64,000 nt of DNA, from NCBI GenBank assembly GCA_024711125.1, contig JANJTM010000017.1, positions 1 through 64,000 of the forward strand, in the 5' to 3' direction. The DNA is from Rhodothermales bacterium (GTDB lineage: Bacteria > Bacteroidota > Rhodothermia > Rhodothermales > UBA10348). Below, one piece after another: positions 57,039-64,000 of this stretch (position 1 is its first letter; each line of letters begins with the position of its first letter). The position numbers and the translations under genes are program-made. The notes below the pieces were generated by a model. That model searched no databases. It saw only the letters and a list, made by a program, of their open reading frames with translations, and was not told where the DNA came from.

Positions 57039-58462
57039 AGACCGGGACCCCCGTCGAATTCCCGGCAAGGCCCGGGGCCTTCCTGGTGGACGGCGCCCTG
57101 GAGGACGCCGCCCGGCGCCTTTCCGAGGCCGTCCGCCGCGCGGGCGAGCCGACCCGTCACGGCACTTCCCCCGTGGTACGCATCGCCGTTCCGGCGCCTG
57201 CGGTCGACCCCATCGCCTGGCTGGAGGCGCGCGAACCGGGCTCCCGCTTCTACTGGTCGGCCCGCGGCGAGGGCCGCATCGCGGCGATGAGCGGCGTCGC
57301 CGACCCGTACGAGGGCTCGAACGACCCCGATTTCGACCGGCTGGCGTCCTACGTGCGCCACATGCTCGACGGCGCCGGGCCCGACGTACGCTACTACGGC
57401 GGGCTTCGGTTCGACCCGGCGCGGGACGCCGACGCCCTCTGGGAGCCGTTCGGCACGTTCCGCTTCGTCCTGCCGCGCTTCGAACTCCTGTCGCGTCCCG
57501 GCGGGACCGAACTCGCCTGCAACCTCGTCCTGCCCCGCGACCGGCGCGACATCGAGCGCATCGCGGCGGCCTGTCTCGACCTCGCCCGGGTGGCGGACGG
57601 GTCGAACGGGCCGCTTCCGAATCCCGTCGACCGCACCGACGAGCCCTCCCGGGGCCGCTGGATGGGCTCGATCGACAAGGCGCTGTCGACCATCGACGAG
57701 CACACGCTCCAGAAGGTCGTGCTCGCGCGACGCTCGAGCTTCCGGTTCGACGACGAACTGCGACCCCTCGACGTCTTCCGCAGGCTGCGGGACGCCACGC
57801 CCAACCGCTTCCACTACCTCGTCGAGGCGCCCGACGGCCGCGCGTTTCTGGGCGCGACGCCCGAGCGGCTCTTCCGGCGCGAGGGCGAATACCTGTTTTC
57901 CGAGGCCGTGGCCGGAACGCGGCCGCGGGCCGAGGACGCCGCGGGCGACGAGGCGCTGCTCTCGGCCCTCCTGCACAGCGAGAAGGACCAGCGCGAGCAC
58001 CTGAGCGTGCGCTGGGCCATCGAGGAGATCCTGCGCCCGTTCTGCGAGGCGCTCTCGGTGGACGCCCGGGCGTCCGAGATGCGCCTGGCCCATGGCCGCC
58101 ACCTCGTGTCGCGCTTCGAGGGCGTGCTGCGGCCCGGCGTGAGTTCGTGGGACCTGCTGCGCCACATGCACCCGACGCCCGCCGTCGGAGGCTATCCCGC
58201 ACAGGCAGCCATGAAGGTGATCCGGCAGCAGGAAGCGTTCGACCGCGGCTGGTACGCGGGTCCGATCGGAAGCATGGGGCGCGACGAGGCCGAGTTCGCG
58301 GTCGCCCTGCGCTGCGGCGTCGTCTCGGGCGACGCGCTGCACCTGTTCTCCGGCGCGGGCATCGTGACCGGAAGCGACCCCGCGGCCGAGTGGGACGAGA
58401 TCGAGCACAAGATCGTGGATTTCGCCCGCGTGCTGGGCCTCCTGCCCGGCGAGCCCACCTGA
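57035..58462 (+). CDS. menF: isochorismate synthase (menaquinone-specific)
   Basis: A 475-residue chorismate-utilising enzyme. The C-terminal domain (about residues 205-470) has HTLQKVVLARRS, FLGATPERLF, FSEAVAGTRPR, SEKDQREHLSVRWAIEEI, HPTPAVGGYPAQAAM and FSGAGIVTGSDPAAEWDEIE, all standard for isochorismate synthases; the SGAGIV block and the Glu residues bind magnesium. The N-terminal part is the variable domain. It turns chorismate into isochorismate, the first step of menaquinone synthesis. Neighbouring men genes support MenF over EntC. The start overlaps the phosphatase stop (ATGA). Length and motifs are normal. Confidence 0.94.
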   Translation: MKTGTPVEFPARPGAFLVDGALEDAARRLSEAVRRAGEPTRHGTSPVVRIAVPAPAVDPIAWLEAREPGSRFYWSARGEGRIAAMSGVADPYEGSNDPDFDRLASYVRHMLDGAGPDVRYYGGLRFDPARDADALWEPFGTFRFVLPRFELLSRPGGTELACNLVLPRDRRDIERIAAACLDLARVADGSNGPLPNPVDRTDEPSRGRWMGSIDKALSTIDEHTLQKVVLARRSSFRFDDELRPLDVFRRLRDATPNRFHYLVEAPDGRAFLGATPERLFRREGEYLFSEAVAGTRPRAEDAAGDEALLSALLHSEKDQREHLSVRWAIEEILRPFCEALSVDARASEMRLAHGRHLVSRFEGVLRPGVSSWDLLRHMHPTPAVGGYPAQAAMKVIRQQEAFDRGWYAGPIGSMGRDEAEFAVALRCGVVSGDALHLFSGAGIVTGSDPAAEWDEIEHKIVDFARVLGLLPGEPT

Positions 58463-58473
58463 CGATCCGCGCC

Positions 58474-60210
58474 ATGCCGAACCCGGATTCCGCACGCCTG
58501 AACCGGCACTGGGCCGGCCTCCTCGTCGAGGAGCTCGTGCGGAACGGGATCACGCGCTTCGTGCTGTCCCCGGGCTCGCGCTCGACGCCGCTCGTCGCCG
58601 CGGTCGCCGCGAATCCGGCCGCCCGGGTCCGGGTGCACGTCGACGAGCGGGGCGCGGCGTTCGCGGCGCTCGGCATGGCGCGCGCCGACGCGCGGGGCGC
58701 CGCGTGGATCACCACGTCGGGCACCGCGGCCGCCAACGGCCTGCCCGCCGTCGTGGAGGCGTCGCTCGAGGGGCTTCCGCTGGTGCTCCTGACGGCCGAC
58801 CGCCCGCCCGAACTGCGCGACGCGGCGGCCAACCAGGCCATCGACCAGGTCGGGCTCTTCGGGCGCCACGTGCGCTGGCAGGTCGACCTCCCGGCGCCCG
58901 ACCCCGCGATCGACCCGGCGTACGTGCTCACCACGGTCGACCAGGCCGTGCACCGCGCGCGGGGCACCGACCCCGGCCCCGTGCACCTGAACTGCATGTT
59001 CCGCGAGCCGCTCGTGCCGGGCCCGGACGAGCCGGACGCCGCAGTCGAAACCGGGCCGATCGCTGCGTGGCGCGCGTCCTCGGCCCCGTACACGCGCTAC
59101 GCGGCCGTGCACGTCGCGGTCGATGCGGAACCCCTGGCGCAGGACCTCGCGGCCTGCGCGCGCATCCTCATCGTCGCGGGCCGGCTCTCGCCCGACCAGG
59201 CCGGGCCCGTGCGGCGCCTCGCCGAGCGCACCGGGTGTCCGGTCGTCGCGGACGTGCTCTCGCAGCTGCACCTCGACCCGGCCGCCGGCGTCGTCCGGCA
59301 CGCCGACCTGCTTCTCGCACGCCCGGACGCGCTGCCCGCCCCGGACGCCGTCCTCCTGGTGGGCCGGCCGCCCGTGTCGAAGCGGCTCGGCACGTGGCTC
59401 GCCGGCCTGCGTCCGCGCGTCTTCGCCGTCGTGGCCGACGGCCCGTCGCGCGTGGACCCGTCGCACGTCGCGACGCACCGCCTGGCATCCATCGGCAGCG
59501 CATGTGACGGCCTCGCCGCCCGGGTCGGGGCGCGGTACCCCGCCGCCTGGTTCGAGCCGTGGCTCCATGCCGACGCCGCCGTTGAGGCCGAACTGGCGGA
59601 CGCGCTGGCCGGTCCCGACCTCAGCGAACCCTTCGTGGCGAGGGCCGTGGCCCGCCTTTCGGGCCCCGACCGCGCCCTCGTCGTCGCGAGCAGCATGCCC
59701 GTGCGCGACCTTGACGCGTTCGCCGGGCCCCGTGCCAAGCCCCTGCCGGTCCACGCCAACCGGGGCGCCAGCGGCATCGACGGCACGGTCGCCACCGCAG
59801 CCGGCGTCTGCGAGGCCTCCGGCCGCCCCGTGACCCTGCTCATCGGGGACCTCGCGCTGCTCCACGACCTGAACTCGCTCGCCCTGCTGCGCGGGCGCCC
59901 CGTGGTCGTCGTGGCGGTCAACAACGACGGCGGGGGCATCTTCTCGTTCCTTCCGATCGCGAAGCACCCGGACGTCTTCGAGCCGTATTTCGGAACCCCG
60001 CACGGCCTATCGTTCGCGCACGCGGCCGCGCTCTACGGGCTCGAGTACGACGCCCCGACCACTGCCGCGGCGTTCGAGGCGGCCTACCGCGCGGCCTGCG
60101 AACGGCCGGGCCCGACGCTCCTCGAGGTGCGTACCGACCGTCGGGACAACCGCGCGGTGCATGCCGCGCTGCTGGACCGGGCCGTCCGGGCGGCCTTCGG
60201 GGCGCCATGA
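58474..60210 (+). CDS. menD: SEPHCHC synthase (2-oxoglutarate-dependent ThDP enzyme)
   Basis: A 578-residue thiamine-diphosphate enzyme that joins isochorismate and 2-oxoglutarate. N-terminal marks: [32 protein letters not shown] (with the catalytic Glu), [38 protein letters not shown]-terminal ThDP/Mg site: [17 protein letters not shown] and [17 protein letters not shown]. All parts and the length match MenD. The ATG at 58474 lies 11 bases after menF, and menH follows with an ATGA overlap. It is the second step of the pathway. No unusual features. Confidence 0.95.
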   Translation: MPNPDSARLNRHWAGLLVEELVRNGITRFVLSPGSRSTPLVAAVAANPAARVRVHVDERGAAFAALGMARADARGAAWITTSGTAAANGLPAVVEASLEGLPLVLLTADRPPELRDAAANQAIDQVGLFGRHVRWQVDLPAPDPAIDPAYVLTTVDQAVHRARGTDPGPVHLNCMFREPLVPGPDEPDAAVETGPIAAWRASSAPYTRYAAVHVAVDAEPLAQDLAACARILIVAGRLSPDQAGPVRRLAERTGCPVVADVLSQLHLDPAAGVVRHADLLLARPDALPAPDAVLLVGRPPVSKRLGTWLAGLRPRVFAVVADGPSRVDPSHVATHRLASIGSACDGLAARVGARYPAAWFEPWLHADAAVEAELADALAGPDLSEPFVARAVARLSGPDRALVVASSMPVRDLDAFAGPRAKPLPVHANRGASGIDGTVATAAGVCEASGRPVTLLIGDLALLHDLNSLALLRGRPVVVVAVNNDGGGIFSFLPIAKHPDVFEPYFGTPHGLSFAHAAALYGLEYDAPTTAAAFEAAYRAACERPGPTLLEVRTDRRDNRAVHAALLDRAVRAAFGAP

Positions 60211-60974
60211 CGGCCCCGGCGCGCCGGCTGCCGGTGCTCCTGCTCCACGGCTTTCTCGGCAGCGCCGCGGACTGGGACGGGGTGCGCCTGACCGGCCGCG
60301 AATCCGAAGCCGTCGACCTGCCGGGGCACGGCGCGGCGACCGGACTCGAGGCGTCGGCCTACACCCTGGAGGGCGCCGCCCGCCACGTCCTGGCCGCGGC
60401 CGATGCCGCGGGCTGGGACCGGTTCGCGGTCGCCGGGTACTCGATGGGCGGACGCGTCGCGCTGCGCCTCGCGGCGCTCTCGCCGGACCGCACGGCGGCC
60501 GTGGCGGCGATCTCGGCCCACCCGGGCCTCGCCGACCCCGGGGAGCGGGCCGAACGGCTCGCGTCGGACCTGCGCCGGGCCGAGGCGCTTCGCCGGGACC
60601 CCGTGACCTTCCTCGCCGCGTGGTACGACCAGCCCGTCTTCCGCCCCGTCGCCGCGCGACCCGGGCTGCGGCGCCGACTCGAAGGGCGCCATCGGGCCGT
60701 GGACCCGGAAGAAGCCGCCCGCGCCCTCGCGGGCTTCTCGACGGGCCTGCAGGAGCCCCTCGGGGAACGCCTCGCCGCGCTCGGCGTGCCTGCGCTGCTC
60801 GTCAGCGGGGCGCTCGACCCGGCCTACGACCGGCTCCTGGCCGCCGAAGCCGCCCGGCACGGGTTCGCGCACGTGCGCATCGACGGCGCGGGACACGCCA
60901 TTCCGCTCGAACAACCGGCGCGCCTCGCGGCCGCCCTCGACCGATTCCTCAACCTGATCGACCCATGTCCGTGA
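60207..60974 (+). CDS. menH: SHCHC synthase, alpha/beta-hydrolase
   Basis: A 255-residue alpha/beta-hydrolase that removes pyruvate from the MenD product. Visible are the oxyanion [13 protein letters not shown], the nucleophile elbow [10 protein letters not shown] (Ser about residue 87), the acid strand [13 protein letters not shown] and the catalytic His in [12 protein letters not shown]. Its place between menD and menB, with ATGA overlap on the left, supports MenH over other small hydrolases. It overlaps the menB start by 10 bases. Length is typical. Confidence 0.92.
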   Translation: MTAPARRLPVLLLHGFLGSAADWDGVRLTGRESEAVDLPGHGAATGLEASAYTLEGAARHVLAAADAAGWDRFAVAGYSMGGRVALRLAALSPDRTAAVAAISAHPGLADPGERAERLASDLRRAEALRRDPVTFLAAWYDQPVFRPVAARPGLRRRLEGRHRAVDPEEAARALAGFSTGLQEPLGERLAALGVPALLVSGALDPAYDRLLAAEAARHGFAHVRIDGAGHAIPLEQPARLAAALDRFLNLIDPCP

Positions 60975-61789
60975 TCGACTGGCAGCCCGCCGGCGCCTAC
61001 ACCGATATCGAGTACCACAAGGCCGAGGGGATCGCGAAGATCACCATCAACCGGCCCGAGAAGCGCAACGCCTTCCGCCCGCTCACCGTGACCGAGATGC
61101 GGCACGCGCTGCAGGAGGCGCGCGACGACCACGAGGTCGGCGTGATCATCCTGACCGGCAAGGGCCCCGACGCCTTCTGTTCGGGCGGAGACCAGTCGAT
61201 CCGCGGCGACGCGGGCTACAAGGAGGAGGGCTCGGGCGTCATGCGGCTCAACGTGCTCGACCTGCAGCGCGAGATCCGCACGTGCCCCAAGCCCGTCGTC
61301 GCGATGGTCGCCGGGTGGGCGGTCGGCGGCGGACAGGTCCTCCACGTCGTCTGCGACCTCACGATCGCGGCCGAAAACGCGAAGTTCATGCAGACCGGGC
61401 CCAAGGTCGGCTCCTTCGACGGCGGGTTCGGGTCGAGCTACCTCGCCCGCATCGTCGGCCAGAAGAAGGCCCGCGAGATCTGGTTCCTCTGCCGCCCCTA
61501 CGATGCGCAGCAGGCCCTCCAGATGGGCCTCGTGAACACGGTCGTGCCGCTCGAGCGGCTCGAGGAGGAGACCGTGCAGTGGTGCCGGGAGATCCTCGAG
61601 AAGTCGCCGCTCGCCATCCGCTGCCTCAAGGCCGCGATGAACGCCGACTGCGACGGCCAGGCCGGCCTGCAGGAACTGGCGGGCAACGCGACCCTGCTCT
61701 TCTACATGACCGAGGAGGGGCAGGAGGGACGCAACGCGTACAACGAGAAGCGCAAGCCCGACTTCGGCAAGTTCCCGAAACGGCCGTGA
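60965..61789 (+). CDS. menB: 1,4-dihydroxy-2-naphthoyl-CoA synthase
   Basis: A 274-residue crotonase-family enzyme that cyclises o-succinylbenzoyl-CoA. Its marks are [75 protein letters not shown] and [18 protein letters not shown]. The GGDQ and [10 protein letters not shown] signatures are specific to MenB, and the C-terminus [14 protein letters not shown] fits as well. The ATG at 60965 lies inside the end of menH (10-base overlap), and menA begins with a GTGA overlap at its stop. Nothing is missing. Confidence 0.96.
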   Translation: MSVIDWQPAGAYTDIEYHKAEGIAKITINRPEKRNAFRPLTVTEMRHALQEARDDHEVGVIILTGKGPDAFCSGGDQSIRGDAGYKEEGSGVMRLNVLDLQREIRTCPKPVVAMVAGWAVGGGQVLHVVCDLTIAAENAKFMQTGPKVGSFDGGFGSSYLARIVGQKKAREIWFLCRPYDAQQALQMGLVNTVVPLERLEEETVQWCREILEKSPLAIRCLKAAMNADCDGQAGLQELAGNATLLFYMTEEGQEGRNAYNEKRKPDFGKFPKRP

Positions 61790-62673
61790 GCGCGCTCCCG
61801 GCCCCCCGCGTCTGGCTGCTCGCCGCCCGTCCGAAGACCCTGCTCGCCTCGGTCTCCCCCGTACTGGTCGGAACGGCCCTCGCCTGGGCGGACGGCGCCT
61901 TCCACGCGCTTTCGGCCGCGCTCGCGCTCCTCGGCGCGATGCTCATCCAGGTCGGAACGAACTACCACAACGACTACTCCGACTTCGAGAAGGGCACCGA
62001 CCGGGTGGGTCGCAAGGGTCCGACCCGGGCGACCGCGGCCGGACTCGCGACCGTGGCCCAGATGCGACGCGCCACCGTCGCGGCCTTCGGGCTCGCGGTC
62101 GTCGCGGGCCTCTACCTGATGGCGCGCGGAGGCTGGCCGATCGCGATCGTGGGCTTCAGTTCGATCCTCTTCGGCGTGCTCTACACCGCGGGGCGCCGGT
62201 CGCTGGCCTATCTCGGCATCGCCGACGGCTTCGTGCTGCTCTTTTTCGGCCCGGTCGCGGTGGCGGGCACCCACTTCGTGCAGGCGCTGTCGTTTTCGCC
62301 CGAGGCCGCGATCGCGGGGCTCGGCCCCGGCCTGCTGTCGACCGCGCTCCTGCTCGTCAACAACGTGCGCGACGTGGAGGGTGACGCCGCCGCCGGAAAA
62401 CGCACGCTCGTCGTGCGGCTCGGACGCGCTGCAGGCGTCGCCCTGTATGCCGTGTGCATCCTGGGGGCGGCCGCTGCTGCCGTCTGGGTGGGTCTTCAGC
62501 CGGGAGGCCGGCCTGCCGCCGCCGCCGCCGCGGTGGTCGCCCTGCCCGGCCTCGCGCTCTGGCGCGGCCTGGCACGCGGCGGCGATCCGGCCGCCTACGG
62601 TGCCCTGCTGGTCCGCACCTCGGCGCTCGGACTCGCCTGGGCGCTCCTCTTTTCGCTCGGAACCGCCTTTTGA
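61786..62673 (+). CDS. menA: 1,4-dihydroxy-2-naphthoate polyprenyltransferase
   Basis: A 295-residue UbiA-family prenyltransferase with eight or nine membrane helices. The two Asp-rich magnesium motifs are visible: [20 protein letters not shown] near residue 56 and [20 protein letters not shown] near 190. The start [20 protein letters not shown] is typical for MenA. It attaches the prenyl tail to 1,4-dihydroxy-2-naphthoate in the membrane. The start is a GTG that overlaps the menB stop. The gene is followed at once by menC. No methyltransferase (menG/ubiE) is in the window. Confidence 0.94.
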   Translation: MSALPAPRVWLLAARPKTLLASVSPVLVGTALAWADGAFHALSAALALLGAMLIQVGTNYHNDYSDFEKGTDRVGRKGPTRATAAGLATVAQMRRATVAAFGLAVVAGLYLMARGGWPIAIVGFSSILFGVLYTAGRRSLAYLGIADGFVLLFFGPVAVAGTHFVQALSFSPEAAIAGLGPGLLSTALLLVNNVRDVEGDAAAGKRTLVVRLGRAAGVALYAVCILGAAAAAVWVGLQPGGRPAAAAAAVVALPGLALWRGLARGGDPAAYGALLVRTSALGLAWALLFSLGTAF

Positions 62674-62678
62674 CCTCC

Positions 62679-63731
62679 GTGCGGCGCTGCGAAGCCTTTG
62701 TTCGACCCTTCCGCCTGGCCCTCGGGCCGGGCGCGTTCGCCCCCGCCCGGGACGGGCTGTGGCTGCGCCTGTCGCTGGACGACGGCGCCGTCGGGTGGGG
62801 AGAGGCCGCGCCGCTGCCCGGGTTCTCGCGCGAATCGCCTGACGAGGCGCGGCAGGCCCTCGACAACATCGCAGGCCGCGTTCCGGGCGCCGGGTTTGAC
62901 GAGGGTGATCCCCTCGGCTGGGCCGGGGCGCTCGCGGCGGAAGCCCCCTCCTCGGTCCGGTTCGCGGTCGAATCGGCGGCCGTGCACCTCGCGTCGGCCC
63001 TGCGCGGGCAGTCGGCCGCGGCCGTGCTCGCCGCGGCTTTGGGCACCGAGGCCCGTACTTCCGTTTCGTGCGCGGCCCTCGTGACGGGCGCCCCGGAGAC
63101 GTGGACCGCCCGGGTGCACGAGGCCGTGGCAGCCGGGTACGGCGTCGTCAAGCTCAAGGTCGGTCGTGCCGACTCCGGCGCGGAATCCCGGGCGCTGGAG
63201 GCGCTCGCCGCCGCGGTGCGGGGATTGCCCGTGCGCCTGCGCCTCGACGCGAACCGCGCGTTTTCGTTTGACGACGCGCTCCGCCTTGCCGACGCGGCGC
63301 GCGCGCTGCCGGTGGAGTTCCTCGAGGAGCCGCTGGCCGAGCCGGCTCGGCTCGCCGAATTCGCCGCTGCCGTCGGGCTCCCCGTCGCGCTCGACGAGTC
63401 GCTCCAGCAAGGGGACCCGGGCGAGGTGGGGTTCGCGGCGGCCCTGGTGCTCAAGCCGACGCTCGTCGGCGGCATCGCGCGCTGCATGGACCTCGCGCGC
63501 CGCGCCGAGGCCGCCGGCGCGGCCGCGATGGTCTCTTCGGCCTTCGAAACCGGGGTCGGGTTGCGCATGGCCGCCGCCCTGGCGTGCGCCCTTCCGGGTC
63601 GCACGCTCGCCGCCGGCCTCGACACCGCGCGCTGGTTCGACGAGGACGGAACGACGCCCCGATTCGACGTCTCGCCGCACCTTGCGGCGCCGAGCCCGGC
63701 CTGGCACGTCCGGGCGGAGGCCGCGCCATGA
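62679..63731 (+). CDS. menC: o-succinylbenzoate synthase
   Basis: A 350-residue enolase-superfamily enzyme that dehydrates SHCHC to o-succinylbenzoate. The acid-base Lys lies in VVKLKVGRADSG, the metal ligands in LRLDANRAFSF, EFLEEPLAEP and VALDESLQQ, and the second Lys in LVLKPTLVGGI. A capping domain with WGEAAPLPGFSRES precedes. The start is uncertain: GTG at 62679 was chosen, but a TTG at 62670 overlapping the menA stop is equally possible and would add three residues. The menE gene overlaps its end (ATGA). Sequence features all fit MenC. Confidence 0.92.
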   Translation: MRRCEAFVRPFRLALGPGAFAPARDGLWLRLSLDDGAVGWGEAAPLPGFSRESPDEARQALDNIAGRVPGAGFDEGDPLGWAGALAAEAPSSVRFAVESAAVHLASALRGQSAAAVLAAALGTEARTSVSCAALVTGAPETWTARVHEAVAAGYGVVKLKVGRADSGAESRALEALAAAVRGLPVRLRLDANRAFSFDDALRLADAARALPVEFLEEPLAEPARLAEFAAAVGLPVALDESLQQGDPGEVGFAAALVLKPTLVGGIARCMDLARRAEAAGAAAMVSSAFETGVGLRMAAALACALPGRTLAAGLDTARWFDEDGTTPRFDVSPHLAAPSPAWHVRAEAAP

Positions 63732-64000
63732 GCCGCCCGGGCACCGACCCCGTGCGCGAGGCCGCCCGGCGCTACCCGGCCCGGCCCGCCGTCGTGCTGC
63801 CGGGTCTCACGCTGTCGTGGTCAGGCCTGGACGCCCGGGTTGACGCGGCGGCCGCCCTTCTGCGCTCGGTGGGAACCGAACCGGGCGCAATCGTCGCATT
63901 CCGCGCTCCGACCGACCTGCCGGCGATCCTCGCGATCTTCGCGGCGATCCGTCTCGGCGCGGTGGCGGCGCCGCTGGGAACCCGGCTGCCGCTCCAGGGC
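63728..64000 (+). CDS. menE: o-succinylbenzoate-CoA ligase, N-terminal part (runs off the window)
   Basis: The first 91 residues of an AMP-forming acyl-CoA ligase: an N-terminal region with REAARRYPARPAVVLPGLTL and SWSGLDARVDAAAALLRSVG, then FRAPTDLPAILAIFAAIRLG and AVAAPLGTRLP, as in the ANL superfamily. The P-loop-like and A8 motifs lie beyond the end of the window. Its position directly after menC, with an ATGA overlap, supports MenE, which activates o-succinylbenzoate for MenB. The 3' end is cut off by the window limit at base 64000. Confidence 0.88.
   Translation, partial: MSRPGTDPVREAARRYPARPAVVLPGLTLSWSGLDARVDAAAALLRSVGTEPGAIVAFRAPTDLPAILAIFAAIRLGAVAAPLGTRLPLQG

Noticed and set aside
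1-64000. tRNA or rRNA genes, prophage, insertion sequences
   Set aside because: Intergenic gaps are short and no cloverleaf, rRNA stretch, transposase, integrase or terminal inverted repeats was noticed on reading both strands.

Overview
The window is a GC-rich bacterial chromosome segment with tightly packed genes, many of which overlap by four bases (ATGA or GTGA). The following point to a Rhodothermota/Bacteroidota-like organism: a 7-TM AraC-type sensor regulator next to a TonB-dependent receptor, M1 and M28 exopeptidases, a classical Men-pathway operon, and promoter -7 elements of the TAnnTT(T/C)G kind. Gemmatimonadota cannot be excluded by eye. I saw no rRNA, tRNA, prophage, IS element or CRISPR array.

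Layout. Bases 1-3212 hold the end of a BNR-repeat secreted protein, a multi-pass membrane protein and a small exported protein. Bases 3329-19437 are one long exopolysaccharide operon: UDP-glucuronate decarboxylase, Wzc-like co-polymerase/kinase, flippase fused to a kinase-like domain, a three-domain glycosyltransferase fusion, a Wzy/ligase-like polymerase, a WecG/TagA transferase, two GT4 enzymes, a beta-helix protein and a WbaP/WcaJ-type initiating sugar transferase. Bases 19450-23779 carry phosphofructokinase, two small metallo-hydrolases and an RsbU-like phosphatase. A tandem array of stem-loops (51-nt period) lies at 23850-24035. Bases 24153-31103 are a minus-strand block: M1 peptidase, M28 peptidase, AraC-type regulator, TonB receptor and a DUF971 protein.

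Bases 31465-42158 encode a type IV pilus-like machine: two small pilin-like proteins, two large paralogous PilX-like proteins, a PilT-family ATPase, a PilM-PilN fusion, a PilO-PilP fusion and a secretin, ended by a strong terminator. Bases 42229-44808 hold a lipoprotein with a metal-site-less M28 fold, a TIM-barrel sugar isomerase-like protein and an outer-membrane barrel. Bases 44916-53711 form a second glycan-related block: PlsC, GatC, YfhO-like protein, two GT4 enzymes, WecB and a Wzx flippase. Bases 53769-54539 hold two bacterial microcompartment (BMC) shell proteins, followed by a YbbR-like protein, a small membrane protein and a histidine phosphatase. The window ends in menF-menD-menH-menB-menA-menC-menE.

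Most striking observations: (1) five copies of a TTAA-N18/19-GATA element, matching the spacing of sigma-28 (FliA/SigD) promoters, stand before the exopolysaccharide operon and before four pilus transcription starts, suggesting that one alternative sigma factor co-controls matrix and pilus; (2) an orphan BMC shell pair whose second member carries a Rho_N/SAP-like tail, with no enzyme core nearby; (3) the tandem hairpin array, with compensatory arm changes; (4) the divergent pilus machine with twin large beta-helical pilin-like proteins sharing an HQYDD...GGLCW signature.
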